DNA from: Ohtaekwangia sp036503775
Lineage (GTDB): Bacteria > Bacteroidota > Bacteroidia > Cytophagales > Cyclobacteriaceae
DNA: 64,000 bases
Direction of reading: 5' to 3'
Assembly (NCBI GenBank): GCA_036503775.1
Contig: DASXWH010000188.1
Span: 41,359 to 105,358, forward strand
A model generated the notes under the pieces. It was given only the letters and a program-made list of their open reading frames with translations, had not been told where the DNA came from and made no database searches. Positions 53,076-62,268 of this stretch are shown in pieces. Position 1 is the first letter of the stretch, and each line of letters begins with the position of its first letter. Made by a program: the position numbers and the translations under genes.

Positions 53076-55709
53076 ATGAAGTGCATTATCCTGATAGTGA
53101 TCACGTTGTTCAGCTATTACATGACCATGGCCCAGACTGATTCAGTCAGGTCATACACCACCCGGTTCCTGGAAGGTGCTCCACCCGAGATCGATGGCAA
53201 CAGTGATGATCCGGCCTGGGAACAGGTACCCTGGTCAGACGGAGACTTTACCCAGCTGGAACCGGATGCCGGTAAGCCGGCCTCTGTAGAAACACGCTTC
53301 AAGATTCTTTACGATGCTAAAAATCTGTATGTACTGATTTTGAACCTGGATCCCGAACCCGAAAAGATCGTGAAGCGTATGTCGCGCAGAGATGGCTTTG
53401 AAGGTGATTTCGTGGAGATCAATATTGACAGCTACTATGATAAACGTACGGCTTTCTCCTTTACCGCTTCGGTATCCGGTGTGAAAGGTGATGAGTATGT
53501 ATCCAACAACGGTAATGAATGGGATGCTAACTGGGATCCGATCTGGTATCTGAAGACAAGTATTGTAAAGGAAGGATGGATTGCTGAATTCAGGATACCG
53601 TTGAGTCAGTTAAGGTTTGCTGACAAACCAGAGCACGTATGGGGTATGCAATTCACCAGACGTTTTTTTAGAAATCAGGAGCGCTCAAACTGGCAATACA
53701 TTCCACCGGATGCAGGAGGATGGGTCCATCTATTCGGACAGCTCAAAGGTATAAAAGGTATACGTCCTCAGAAACAACTGGAAATTCAACCCTATGTGGT
53801 AGCCAAGACAGAACGCTTTCAGGAAGAAGAAGGTAATCCGTTTGTTACCGGAAAATCATCGTCTGTTGATTTCGGACTGGATGCCAAGATTGGTATTACC
53901 AGCGATATAACGCTTGACCTTACGGTTAATCCCGACTTCGGCCAGGTGGAAGCTGACCCGTCACAGGTTAACCTCTCCGCATTCAGATTGTTCTTCCAGG
54001 AGAGACGTCCGTTCTTCATTGAAGGTAATAACACGTTGAACTTTCCGATCACTGATTTTAATTCCAACAACCTGTTTTACTCCAGACGTATTGGTCGTGA
54101 TCCGCAAGGTTCTGTCGATACTGATGAAAGCGGTGAGGATGATGTAGATGAATATGTAAAGAGACCAACGTACACCACCATTCTGGGCGCTGCGAAAATA
54201 ACCGGCAAGAATAAAAACGGTTTCTCCTGGGGTGTGTTGGAATCCGTTACTTCGCCCGAACGTGCTGAGATCGACAGTCTGGGGCACCGAAGTAAAATAA
54301 TGATAGAACCCTTAACCAACTACCTGGTGGCTCGGGCTCAACAGGATATTAACAAGGGGAATACCATTGTGGGAGGAATGTTCACGGCTACCAATCGGGA
54401 TATACAGGATGATAACCTGTTGTGGCTGCACAAGAATGCCTACAGTGCCGGGCTCGATCTGGTGCACCACTGGGATAACCGGAAATACTATGTGAGTTTC
54501 AAAACACTGGTAAGCCGGGTGTATGGAAATGCAGAGGCTGTTACGAATACGCAGGAAGCATCTGAAAGATATTTTCAACGCCCGGATAATAATCATGCTT
54601 TTGTAGATACAACAAGAACTTCACTCACGGGGAGTGGTGGTACGCTTGTGATTGGTAAAAAAAGTGGCAAACTGGTATTCGATGCCGGATTCTCCTGGCT
54701 TTCTCCGGAACTGGAATTAAATGACATAGGGTTTCTTACCCAAACGGATCTCATGACGCAATGGGTATGGGCACAGTATCGTATTCTAAATCCGGTTGGC
54801 ATATTCAGGTGGATGCGCTACAATGCTGTTCAGTGGCAGGATTTTGATTTTGATGGGCGAAGTGTTTCGCGTGGTTATGAACTGAATGGAAATGTTCAGT
54901 TCAAAAATTTCATGTCGGTGCAGGGGGGCTCAGCACTCACCACCCGGAATGTATCGAATGCCGATCTGCGAGGCGGACCAGCGCTTCGCTATCCCGGAAA
55001 CATCAGCGCATGGCTTTTCTTTTCTTCAGATAACCGTAAGAAGTTTCAGTTTACGATCAACCCGCAGATCTCGAAAGGATTCGACAGCTACATGCGGAAT
55101 TCTACCATAAGCTTTGCCGTGAATTACAGGCCGGTAAATGCACTAAGTCTTTCACTGGCGCCAAGCTTTACACACAGCCGGAATGAAGTACAATATGTGG
55201 CTACGGGAACAGGTGCCGACAGTGATGATCGACATATCGTAGCGGAGATCGATCAGGCTACGATGCGGATCTCACTCCGGATGACATACATGATCACGCC
55301 CAATCTTTCGGTTCAGTACTGGGGACAGCCTTTTGGCTCTTCAGGCAAATATTCCAACTACAAATATGTAACGGAAGCTGATTCAGAAAACTACAATGGC
55401 TTGTGTACTGCCATCCCGGATGACTGGCTCACGTTATCAGATGATGAATACAGTGTGGATGAGAACAACGATGGTGTTGCCGAATATACATTTGATAAAC
55501 CTGACTTTAACTTCGGTCAGTTCCGGTCCAACATGGTTGTTCGCTGGGAATATATTCCGGGGTCAACATTGTTCCTGGTCTGGACACAGGAGATGAACGG
55601 AGAATTCTATGACAAAGGATCCGGTTTCTCCGACAAGTATTCGTTCGATTTCAGCGATAAGGCACACAATATTTTCCTGATCAAGTATACCTACCGCTTT
55701 GTGTTATAG
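53076..55709 (+). CDS. DUF5916 outer-membrane protein with CBM9-like N-terminus
   Basis: This 877-residue protein has signal MKCIILIVITLFSYYMTMAQ. The N-terminus holds a carbohydrate-binding module 9-like domain (about 25-220: PPEIDGNSDDPAWEQVPW, FVEINIDSYYDKR, GWIAEFRIPLSQLRF), then the DUF5916 segment with FFQERRPFFIEGNN and a large beta-rich region to the C-terminus (last strand IFLIKYTYRFVL), predicted to be an outer-membrane barrel. Function is not known; carbohydrate capture or processing is inferred from the module. The leader is long and may be regulated. Confidence 0.88.
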   Translation: MKCIILIVITLFSYYMTMAQTDSVRSYTTRFLEGAPPEIDGNSDDPAWEQVPWSDGDFTQLEPDAGKPASVETRFKILYDAKNLYVLILNLDPEPEKIVKRMSRRDGFEGDFVEINIDSYYDKRTAFSFTASVSGVKGDEYVSNNGNEWDANWDPIWYLKTSIVKEGWIAEFRIPLSQLRFADKPEHVWGMQFTRRFFRNQERSNWQYIPPDAGGWVHLFGQLKGIKGIRPQKQLEIQPYVVAKTERFQEEEGNPFVTGKSSSVDFGLDAKIGITSDITLDLTVNPDFGQVEADPSQVNLSAFRLFFQERRPFFIEGNNTLNFPITDFNSNNLFYSRRIGRDPQGSVDTDESGEDDVDEYVKRPTYTTILGAAKITGKNKNGFSWGVLESVTSPERAEIDSLGHRSKIMIEPLTNYLVARAQQDINKGNTIVGGMFTATNRDIQDDNLLWLHKNAYSAGLDLVHHWDNRKYYVSFKTLVSRVYGNAEAVTNTQEASERYFQRPDNNHAFVDTTRTSLTGSGGTLVIGKKSGKLVFDAGFSWLSPELELNDIGFLTQTDLMTQWVWAQYRILNPVGIFRWMRYNAVQWQDFDFDGRSVSRGYELNGNVQFKNFMSVQGGSALTTRNVSNADLRGGPALRYPGNISAWLFFSSDNRKKFQFTINPQISKGFDSYMRNSTISFAVNYRPVNALSLSLAPSFTHSRNEVQYVATGTGADSDDRHIVAEIDQATMRISLRMTYMITPNLSVQYWGQPFGSSGKYSNYKYVTEADSENYNGLCTAIPDDWLTLSDDEYSVDENNDGVAEYTFDKPDFNFGQFRSNMVVRWEYIPGSTLFLVWTQEMNGEFYDKGSGFSDKYSFDFSDKAHNIFLIKYTYRFVL

Positions 55710-55776
55710 GCATCAGGCAAACAGACTGGTATGAGTGATCAAACACGAACCATACTGATACACAAGTCTGGATGCC
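55709..55776. terminator. Imperfect hairpin between convergent genes
   Basis: Three nested stems, GGCATC/GATGCC (55709-55714/55771-55776), CAGACT/AGTCTG (55722-55727/55765-55770) and GTATG/CATAC (55729-55733/55751-55755), give a long imperfect hairpin between the stops of the DUF5916 gene and the next gene. A bidirectional terminator is possible, though no T-tract is seen. Confidence 0.35.
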
Positions 55777-55794
55777 CAATGCCTGTTCATGGAA

Positions 55795-56283
55795 TTATTT
55801 CAGATCCAGGTACTGGCTGACTTTCCACTGCTCATGAATGGTCATGGCATTTTCTATACGGAGGCTATGCTCTTTTCCATTGGCCTGGAAGAACACTGTA
55901 ACAGATGCTGATTTTGCAGAAGAGATTTTACCAACTTCCGTGCGAATGTATTCAATGGCACTCCAGTCAATACCTTTCTTTTTTCCTTCGATCAGAATAT
56001 GCTGAAACGCTTCACGCACTTCAGGCAACAACTCGTTTTCATATTCGCTGGCAAATTCTTTTTTGGCTTCCGGCAGAAAATCACCGTACAGGGCTGAAGT
56101 TTCGTCCATGAGTTGATGAAATTCCTGAAGGGTAGGGAAAAGGGTCACAAATTCCTGAGGCGAGTTGTGCTGAAAAGCAGACACCACATCCTGCGCCATT
56201 TTCTCGGATGTTTCTGAATACTTAACGGTAAACGATGACATGGTCATGGTAACGATGGTTAAAAGAGCACTTGCTGTTTTCAT
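55795..56283 (-). CDS. Secreted hypothetical protein
   Basis: This 162-residue protein has a signal MKTASALLTIVTMTMSSF and a mainly helical body (SEKMAQDVVSAFQHNSPQEF, TLQEFHQLMDETSALYGDF). No known motif was recognised. The C-terminal portion (TVFFQANGKEHSLRIENAM) has two or three strands. It might be a helical adaptor in the periplasm. It is convergent with the DUF5916 gene. Function unknown. Confidence 0.75.
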   Translation of the reverse strand: MKTASALLTIVTMTMSSFTVKYSETSEKMAQDVVSAFQHNSPQEFVTLFPTLQEFHQLMDETSALYGDFLPEAKKEFASEYENELLPEVREAFQHILIEGKKKGIDWSAIEYIRTEVGKISSAKSASVTVFFQANGKEHSLRIENAMTIHEQWKVSQYLDLK

Positions 56284-56562
56284 ACTAAATTATTGTTTGA
56301 GGGTTATTGTTTGCTGTAACCTGACCTGCATCGATACGTGATAGGACTTCATAGGGTTTGAAGCAACCGATGAATCCACATCTTCATGGAGTAAGTGAAA
56401 ATCTCATAGCGGTTGTCTGATCAGTCAGGGATAATAGTGGTGAGACTAATTGAAAAGATAGCCGGTATCACTTTGCCGTTCATTCCCTGAAATAAGGATT
56501 CCACATAAGGTAACTGGATGGTAACATGAATATTAACTAGCTTCCATTATAAATATTTCAGG

Positions 56563-57030
56563 ATGGCTACGTACAAATTACAGATTAATGGAAGGAGTTA
56601 TGAGGCTGATGCCGATGCTGATACTCCGTTGTTGTGGGTTCTCAGGGATAACCTGGGATTGGTGGGAACCAAATACGGTTGTGGAATAGGACAGTGTGGT
56701 GCGTGCACAGTGCACCTGAATGGTAAGGCAGTCAGGTCGTGTTCATTGCCGGTCTCAGCAATTGGTTCCAATAAGGTGACCACAATAGAGGGGCTTTCCG
56801 AAAAGGGTGATCACCCTGTTCAACTGGCATGGGATGAAGTGGATGTTGCTCAGTGCGGCTATTGTCAGGCCGGACAAATTATGTCAGCCAGTGCATTGTT
56901 GTTAAAAAATCCCAAGCCTACGCTGGAAGAAATAGAGAATACGATGCACAGCAACATCTGCCGCTGTGGTACATATCACCGGATCCGTGAAGCAGTTGTT
57001 CTCGCCACTACTAAAATGCAACAGCCATGA
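56563..57030 (+). CDS. (2Fe-2S) subunit of a molybdenum hydroxylase (IorA type)
   Basis: This 155-residue iron-sulfur protein has the two clusters of the xanthine dehydrogenase/isoquinoline oxidoreductase small subunit. The first, plant-ferredoxin-like, uses Cys40, Cys45, Cys48 and Cys60 (YGCGIGQCGACTVHL); the second uses Cys98, Cys101, Cys133 and Cys135 (QCGYCQAGQI and NICRCGTYHRI). It passes electrons from the Mo site to an external acceptor. The stop overlaps the start of the large subunit by 4 bp. It has no Tat leader and is probably exported together with the large subunit. Confidence 0.93.
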   Translation: MATYKLQINGRSYEADADADTPLLWVLRDNLGLVGTKYGCGIGQCGACTVHLNGKAVRSCSLPVSAIGSNKVTTIEGLSEKGDHPVQLAWDEVDVAQCGYCQAGQIMSASALLLKNPKPTLEEIENTMHSNICRCGTYHRIREAVVLATTKMQQP

Positions 57031-59198
57031 CCATACTATCCAAAACATCCAGACGTGATTTTCTGAAAGTCGCAGCTACCGCTGGTGGTGGGCTGATGCT
57101 GGGATTTCACTGGACGAGCGCGTCAGCTTCAACAATCGAGGTAATCAAAGACACTGCACTGGTAACGGATGGCATACGATTCAACAGTTACTTATCCATA
57201 TCACCTGATGGCCTGATCACGATCTTTTCTCCGAACCCTGAGCTAGGACAAAATATTAAAACATCATTCCCGATGATTGTGGCCGAAGAACTTGATGCGG
57301 ATTGGTCGAAGGTAAACGTGCTGCAGGCAGCGTTGGACCTCAGTAAGTTCGAGCGGCAGGTAACGGGAGGAAGCGGAGCTGTTCCGCATTCATGGGAACG
57401 CCTTCGTAAAGCCGGAGCTACGGCAAGACACATGCTGGTTGAAGCGGCTGCGAAACGATGGAATGTTTCTTCATCTGAACTGACCGCTACGAACAGTGTA
57501 ATAACACACGCCTCAAGCGGACGCACATTGTCGTATGGGGAGCTGGCTACTGATGCTTCGGTCATTCCGGTTCCAGCGGAAATTAAACTGAAGGATAAGA
57601 AGGATTTTAAACTGATCGGTACAGCGGTAAAGAATGTTGACAATCACGAGATCCTCACCGGAAAGCCTTTGTATGGGTTGGATTTTCACCGAGAAGGAAT
57701 GTTGTTCGCGATGGTACAGCGTCCCTCGGCATTTGGAATGAAAATAAAATCGGTTGATACATCGGCTGCCAAAGCCATGACCGGCATTGTTGATGTGGTG
57801 ACATTCCGGAATAACGTAGCCGTAGTAGGGAAGTCAACCTGGCAGGTGAACAAGGCACGCAAGGCACTGAAAATTGAATATGAAAAGGAAGGAAATATTG
57901 AAAGTACTTCCGACCACGATGAATTATTTAAGAGACTGCTGAATAGTACGGATACCACGGTGGTTGCGGTGAAGCGAAAGGATGGCGATGTAGAAGCCGC
58001 ATTTAAATCAGCCGCTAAAGTGATCAGCCGTGAATATCAATGTCCTTTCCTTTCACATGCTCCGATGGAACCTATGAATTTCTTCGCGCATGTTCGCGAA
58101 GATGGAGTGGAATTGATCGGACCGACACAAACACCAGACCTGGCCCGGAATGAAACTGCGAAGCTTCTGGGCATTCCTCCTGAAAAGGTTACGGTGGAGT
58201 TAACCCGACTGGGTGGTGGATTCGGCCGCAGATTAAAAGCAGACTATGCGTTGGAGGCGGCTGAACTTTCAAGCCTTATCAAAGCTCCGGTTAAAGTAAT
58301 CTGGACCCGTGAAGATGATATGACAGGTGGCAGTTATCGCCCGGCTGTGCGTTATCGTTTTGAAGCCGCACTCGATCAGAACGGAAATCTGATCGGGTAT
58401 AAACTGCGAGGAGTCGGCATCAATGCGGGTAACTGCACACGTGAAGATAATTTTCCCTCCGGTGCTGTGGACAACCTGTTGATTGAATCGGTCGAACATA
58501 AATCACCGATTACAACCGGACCATGGCGCGCACCCATAACAAACTTCCTCGCCTATGCCGAGCAATCGTTCATTGATGAGGTAGCCGCTACCGCCAATCA
58601 GGATCCGATTCAGTTCAGGCTGGCTTTGCTGAATAAGGCAAAGGCTTCGCCTGTAGGTGCGATCAAGTATGACATCGACCGGATGAAAGGTGTCATTGAA
58701 TTAGCTGCAGAAAAATCAGAATGGGGAAAGAAGAAAGGGATATCGCAGGGATTCAGTGTTTATTTCTCACACCGCTCATATGTGGCTCAGGTGGCTGAGG
58801 TGGTCATGAAGAAAGACAAACCTCATATTCAGAAAGTACATGCTGCTGCGGACTGCGGTGTAGTAGTAAATCTCAGTGGTGCAAATCATCAGGTGAGGGG
58901 AGGCGTCATTGACGGAATGGGGCACGCACTCTTCGGCAACCTGACATTTAAAGATGGTGCTGCGGTACAGAAGAATTTCAATACCTATCGCCTTATCCGC
59001 ATGAAGGAGGTTCCTGAGATAGATGTACACTTCGTTAATAATGGTATCGATCCGACAGGGCTTGGTGAACCTGCTCTTCCACCTACCGGGGGAGCTATTG
59101 CTAATGCACTCTTTAAAGCGACAGGGAAACGATTATACAGCCAGCCATTTTCGTTAACGGAAGAGCTTAAAGGAGTTAATCTGGGAGAAAGATTATAG
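57027..59198 (+). CDS. Molybdopterin-binding subunit, xanthine dehydrogenase/IorB family, with Tat leader
   Basis: This 723-residue enzyme has a Tat leader (SRRDFLKVAATAGGGLMLGF). It belongs to the isoquinoline 1-oxidoreductase (IorB) type: LGGGFGRRLKADYALEAAEL, PWRAPITNFLAYAEQSFIDE and the catalytic Glu681 in GLGEPALPPTGGAIANAL are all present. It hydroxylates an aromatic heterocycle or aldehyde in the periplasm; no gene for cofactor insertion such as XdhC is next to it, and no cytochrome acceptor is seen. The substrate is unknown. Confidence 0.92.
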   Translation: MTILSKTSRRDFLKVAATAGGGLMLGFHWTSASASTIEVIKDTALVTDGIRFNSYLSISPDGLITIFSPNPELGQNIKTSFPMIVAEELDADWSKVNVLQAALDLSKFERQVTGGSGAVPHSWERLRKAGATARHMLVEAAAKRWNVSSSELTATNSVITHASSGRTLSYGELATDASVIPVPAEIKLKDKKDFKLIGTAVKNVDNHEILTGKPLYGLDFHREGMLFAMVQRPSAFGMKIKSVDTSAAKAMTGIVDVVTFRNNVAVVGKSTWQVNKARKALKIEYEKEGNIESTSDHDELFKRLLNSTDTTVVAVKRKDGDVEAAFKSAAKVISREYQCPFLSHAPMEPMNFFAHVREDGVELIGPTQTPDLARNETAKLLGIPPEKVTVELTRLGGGFGRRLKADYALEAAELSSLIKAPVKVIWTREDDMTGGSYRPAVRYRFEAALDQNGNLIGYKLRGVGINAGNCTREDNFPSGAVDNLLIESVEHKSPITTGPWRAPITNFLAYAEQSFIDEVAATANQDPIQFRLALLNKAKASPVGAIKYDIDRMKGVIELAAEKSEWGKKKGISQGFSVYFSHRSYVAQVAEVVMKKDKPHIQKVHAAADCGVVVNLSGANHQVRGGVIDGMGHALFGNLTFKDGAAVQKNFNTYRLIRMKEVPEIDVHFVNNGIDPTGLGEPALPPTGGAIANALFKATGKRLYSQPFSLTEELKGVNLGERL

Positions 59199-59204
59199 TC
59201 ACAG

Positions 59205-59309
59205 GTCAGTAGTCATTGGTCAGTAGTCATTAGTCAGTAGTCATTAGTCAGTAGTCAATAGTCATTAGGGAATGCACCACCAATGACCATTGACCAATAA
59301 CTGCTGACG
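59205..59309. repeat. 14-bp tandem repeat with an inverted partner
   Basis: A 14-base word close to GGTCAGTAGTCATT is repeated four times with a partial fifth (59205-59267). Downstream at 59281-59309 is an imperfect inverted copy, with 24 of 29 positions matching the first two units, so a long hairpin can form. It lies between the convergent stops of the IorB-type and YHS genes. Confidence 0.85.
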
Positions 59310-59316
59310 ATTGTAT

Positions 59317-59778
59317 TTAATGCATTCGTCTCATCCAGTTCTTTTCTGCATCTGCTTTCAGCTTCTTTTCATTTTTGTTCCAGGCAATAAGCATGTTCTT
59401 TCCATTGAAGTTGCTGAAGAGATAAACTTTGCCGTCAATGATCTTGAATGTGGTGGGATCTACACGTTCACGTCTTCCATCCAAACCAACATGATAAGCA
59501 CACCAGCCACCATAAGCGGGTTCATACTTGGCAGGTGATTTCTTGAACTCTTCCAGATTTTCAGTGCTGGCAAAATAGTATGTGATGCCTTCGTAATCAT
59601 ACTTGATCTTCTGAGTTCCCTTTACCGGCTTGGGACCTTTGAAATAACTCACGGGATCAAAGTCGCGTAACGCGATGCCGTTTTCAGTATTAAAGTTCCG
59701 GATACGAATGGCTTTCTCAGACTGTGCAACAGCACCTAAAGAGACAATAAGCAAAACAAGTGTGAGGTACGTTTTCAT
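59317..59778 (-). CDS. Secreted YHS-domain protein
   Basis: This 153-residue protein has signal peptide MKTYLTLVLLIVSLGAVAQ. The YHS-type domain is recognised by IALRDFDPVSYFKGPKP, ITYYFASTENLEEFKKSPAKY and EPAYGGWCAYHV, the last with a Cys and His. YHS domains are commonly metal-binding or haem-related. The C-terminus VDPTTFKIIDGKVYLFSNF is conserved in this type. A possible 49-residue ORF lies 24 bp upstream on the same strand. Confidence 0.9.
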   Translation of the reverse strand: MKTYLTLVLLIVSLGAVAQSEKAIRIRNFNTENGIALRDFDPVSYFKGPKPVKGTQKIKYDYEGITYYFASTENLEEFKKSPAKYEPAYGGWCAYHVGLDGRRERVDPTTFKIIDGKVYLFSNFNGKNMLIAWNKNEKKLKADAEKNWMRRMH

Positions 59779-59802
59779 AGCGATCAGGTTTACGTGGCAA
59801 AG

Positions 59803-59952
59803 TTAATGCGCTATCCATATTACTTCCATGAATTCTACCGAGTAATACATCCTGCCACCGTAGGCGAAGAACGTCCGCTCCGCAATAAGTTCCTGGCTTG
59901 ATGTAAGATATTCTGCAAAGGCGTCAATTTTCTGAATAGAGGATTCGCGCAT
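59803..59952 (-). CDS. Possible 49-residue protein upstream of the YHS gene
   Basis: ATG 59952 opens 49 codons ending at 59803: it begins MRESSIQKIDAFAEYLTSS, continues ELIAERTFFAYGGRMYYSV and ends EVIWIAH. Composition looks like a real protein, with a helix followed by an aromatic segment. It lies 24 bp upstream of the YHS gene on the same strand and is divergent from the membrane protein at 59988. No family was recognised. Confidence 0.45.
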   Translation of the reverse strand: MRESSIQKIDAFAEYLTSSQELIAERTFFAYGGRMYYSVEFMEVIWIAH

Positions 59953-59987
59953 TAATAATTATTTTTAGGTTTAACCCTTCCAGTACT

Positions 59988-60479
59988 ATGAGCAAAATGT
60001 CTCGTGAAGAAAAGCTATTCCGAAATGAAACCAATGTACTGGAACATTATAAGGGAATGATCACTCAGGAAACTTCACCTGAAGCCACCAAAGAAGCTTT
60101 GATCAAACTTACAGACCGGTACGAATCGCTGCTCACACAAACGCGCTTCCTTACCTGGATCAGTGGCCGGCTTGAACGTAAGTTACAGCGTAAGAACAGG
60201 GAACTTCAGGAAAACAATGTAACGCTACAACGTACACTAAATGAGTTAACCAAAGCAGAAGCCAGCCGGAATACCTATGCGATCATCTATTTTATCGCCA
60301 TCGTTCTGTTTGTGCTGGAAGAGCTTTTTATCGAACCGATTATCAACATGATGGGTAACAGCATTGGGTATGGCATTCTTATCAAGCTTGCCATTGTACT
60401 TGTGCTGAAAATGTCAGAAGGGTTTATTGAAAAGAAGATAACAATGCGGAAGAGGCTTATGCGGAAGAAATCCGTTTGA
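59988..60479 (+). CDS. Small membrane protein with N-terminal coiled coil
   Basis: This 163-residue protein has a charged helical N-terminus (residues 1-95, with heptad pattern in LERKLQRKNRELQENNVTLQ), then two membrane segments (about 97-118, AIIYFIAIVLFVLEELFI, and about 127-143, IGYGILIKLAIVLVLKM) and a basic C-terminal tail (KKITMRKRLMRKKSV). The topology has both ends in the cytoplasm. No family was recognised. Its stop is next to a long palindrome. Function unknown. Confidence 0.8.
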   Translation: MSKMSREEKLFRNETNVLEHYKGMITQETSPEATKEALIKLTDRYESLLTQTRFLTWISGRLERKLQRKNRELQENNVTLQRTLNELTKAEASRNTYAIIYFIAIVLFVLEELFIEPIINMMGNSIGYGILIKLAIVLVLKMSEGFIEKKITMRKRLMRKKSV

Positions 60480-60594
60480 CGTTAATCGTTATCCGTTAAT
60501 CGTTAATCGGGTGTGTGAATTGGGGTGTGAGTATTCACAATTGTTGAAGGTCACACACATGCTCCTGCAGACGAATAACGGATAACGATTAACG
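60480..60594. repeat. Long inverted repeat with 23-bp arms
   Basis: Left arm 60480-60502 and right arm 60572-60594 match in inverted orientation with one mismatch; both use the word GTTAATCGTTATCC. The 69-base spacer holds further pairs, GTGTGTGA (60511-60518) with TCACACAC (60551-60558) and TGTGA (60526-60530) with TCACA (60535-60539), so a very long hairpin is possible. The right arm includes the last codons and stop of the ABC-F gene. Confidence 0.9.
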
Positions 60595-62229
60595 ACTAGT
60601 ACGTTCAATCTCCCGTAAATTCTCCATCTTCTTGTTGCGTAAGAATCCGTTTATATCCTCAAAGTGCTCTCGTATCCGCTTGTTACCGAATTCAAACACC
60701 TTGTCGGCCAGACCGTCAAGAAAATCACGATCGTGTGAGACCAGTATTAATGTTCCATCAAATGCTTTCAACGCGTCTTTCAGAATGTCTTTGGTCTTGA
60801 TGTCAAGGTGGTTGGTAGGTTCATCCAGGATGAGCAGATTAACCGGTTGCAATAGCAGTTTGATCATCGCCAGGCGGGTCTTCTCTCCACCGGAAAGTAC
60901 TTTTACTTTCTTATCGATAGTATCTCCGCTGAACATAAACGCTCCCAGGATGTCTTTGATCTTGGTACGTATATCACCCACGGCAATCTGATCGATGGTC
61001 TGGAAAATGGTGATTTCTTCATCCAGCAGGGCCGCCTGGTTCTGTGCAAAGTATCCAATCAGACTATTATGGCCCAACTGAAGTCGCCCTTCAAAATCAA
61101 TTTCACCCATGATAGCTTTCACGAATGTAGATTTACCCTCACCGTTCTTCCCGACAAGGGCGACTTTTTCACCCCGGTTGATTGTGACGGTAGCGTCCTG
61201 GAAAACAACGTGGTCACCATATCGTTTGGTCAGACCTTCCGCTACCACGGGATAATTTCCAGAGCGTGGAGCAGGAGGGAATTTCAGGTTCAGCGAAGAA
61301 GTATCCACTTCATCAACCTGGATGATCTCGATCTTCTCGAGCATCTTCACGCGGCTCTGTACTTGTAAGGTTTTGGAATAGGTTCCTTTAAACCGGTCAA
61401 TGAACGCTTGTATATCCGCGATCTCCCGTTGCTGATCAATAAAATGCTTTTGTTGCTGCTCACGTCTTTCTTTTCGTAGCTGGAGATAGTGTGAGTAGTT
61501 TGTTTTGTAATCGTACATCTTACCCATGGTGAGTTCGATGGTACGGTTAGTCAGGTTATCTACAAATGCCTTATCGTGACTGATCACGATCACGGCTTTG
61601 GCATTGGTTTTCAGAAATTCTTCCAGCCATTGTACCGATTCAATGTCGAGGTGGTTGGTAGGCTCATCCAGCAGGATAAGATCCGGTTTTTGCAGAAGGA
61701 TCTTGGCGAGTTCAATACGCATACGCCATCCACCACTGAATTCGCTGGTAGAGCGTGTGAAATCTGAGCGAAGAAACCCGAGACCCATCAATGTCTTTTC
61801 AACCTCTGCATCAAAGTTGATCTCTTCAATAGAATAATACTTCTCACTTAGCTCCGAAACCTCTTCAATGATTTTGGCATAGGCATCTGATTCATAGTCC
61901 GTGCGTGTTTCAAGCTGCTTGTTGAGCTCTTCCATGCGGGTCTTCATGTTCAGGATCTTTGAAAACGCCTTGGAGGCCTCTTCAAAAACTGTAGCATCAT
62001 CTGCAGTAAGAAGGTGTTGCGGCAGGTAGGCGATCACGGCATCCCTGGGAGCAGATACCTTACCTCGCGTAGGTTTGTTAGCCCCGGCAATGATCTTAAG
62101 CAGCGTGGATTTACCCGCGCCATTCTTACCCATAAGGGCTATTCTGTCGTTTTCGTTGATGTTGAAGGTGATGTCGCTGAAAAGAGCTGACCCATTGAAC
62201 TCTACACTTACCGCGTCTACTGAAATCAT
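60589..62229 (-). CDS. ABC-F family ATPase
   Basis: This 546-residue protein has two ABC ATPase domains and no membrane segment. The first has GKNGAGKST (34-42) and FSGGWRMRIELAK; the second has GKNGEGKST (about 350) and LSGGEKTRLAMIKLL. Both have DEPTNHLD. The linker between them is charged, as expected for ABC-F proteins, which act on ribosomes; the YbiT type is the closest by length. Antibiotic resistance or translation-factor function is not resolved by sequence. It overlaps the end of an inverted repeat. Confidence 0.92.
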   Translation of the reverse strand: MISVDAVSVEFNGSALFSDITFNINENDRIALMGKNGAGKSTLLKIIAGANKPTRGKVSAPRDAVIAYLPQHLLTADDATVFEEASKAFSKILNMKTRMEELNKQLETRTDYESDAYAKIIEEVSELSEKYYSIEEINFDAEVEKTLMGLGFLRSDFTRSTSEFSGGWRMRIELAKILLQKPDLILLDEPTNHLDIESVQWLEEFLKTNAKAVIVISHDKAFVDNLTNRTIELTMGKMYDYKTNYSHYLQLRKERREQQQKHFIDQQREIADIQAFIDRFKGTYSKTLQVQSRVKMLEKIEIIQVDEVDTSSLNLKFPPAPRSGNYPVVAEGLTKRYGDHVVFQDATVTINRGEKVALVGKNGEGKSTFVKAIMGEIDFEGRLQLGHNSLIGYFAQNQAALLDEEITIFQTIDQIAVGDIRTKIKDILGAFMFSGDTIDKKVKVLSGGEKTRLAMIKLLLQPVNLLILDEPTNHLDIKTKDILKDALKAFDGTLILVSHDRDFLDGLADKVFEFGNKRIREHFEDINGFLRNKKMENLREIERTSR

Positions 62230-62268
62230 GAGCTAAAATAAAGGGGGCAAAGATAATAAAGGCGGGCA

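Noticed and set aside
56284..56562. Molybdenum-cofactor riboswitch upstream of the IorA-type gene
   Set aside because: No conserved core could be recognised by eye; only weak stems are present.
59205..59267. CRISPR-like array
   Set aside because: Units are adjacent with no spacers and only 14 bases long, so it is a simple tandem repeat.
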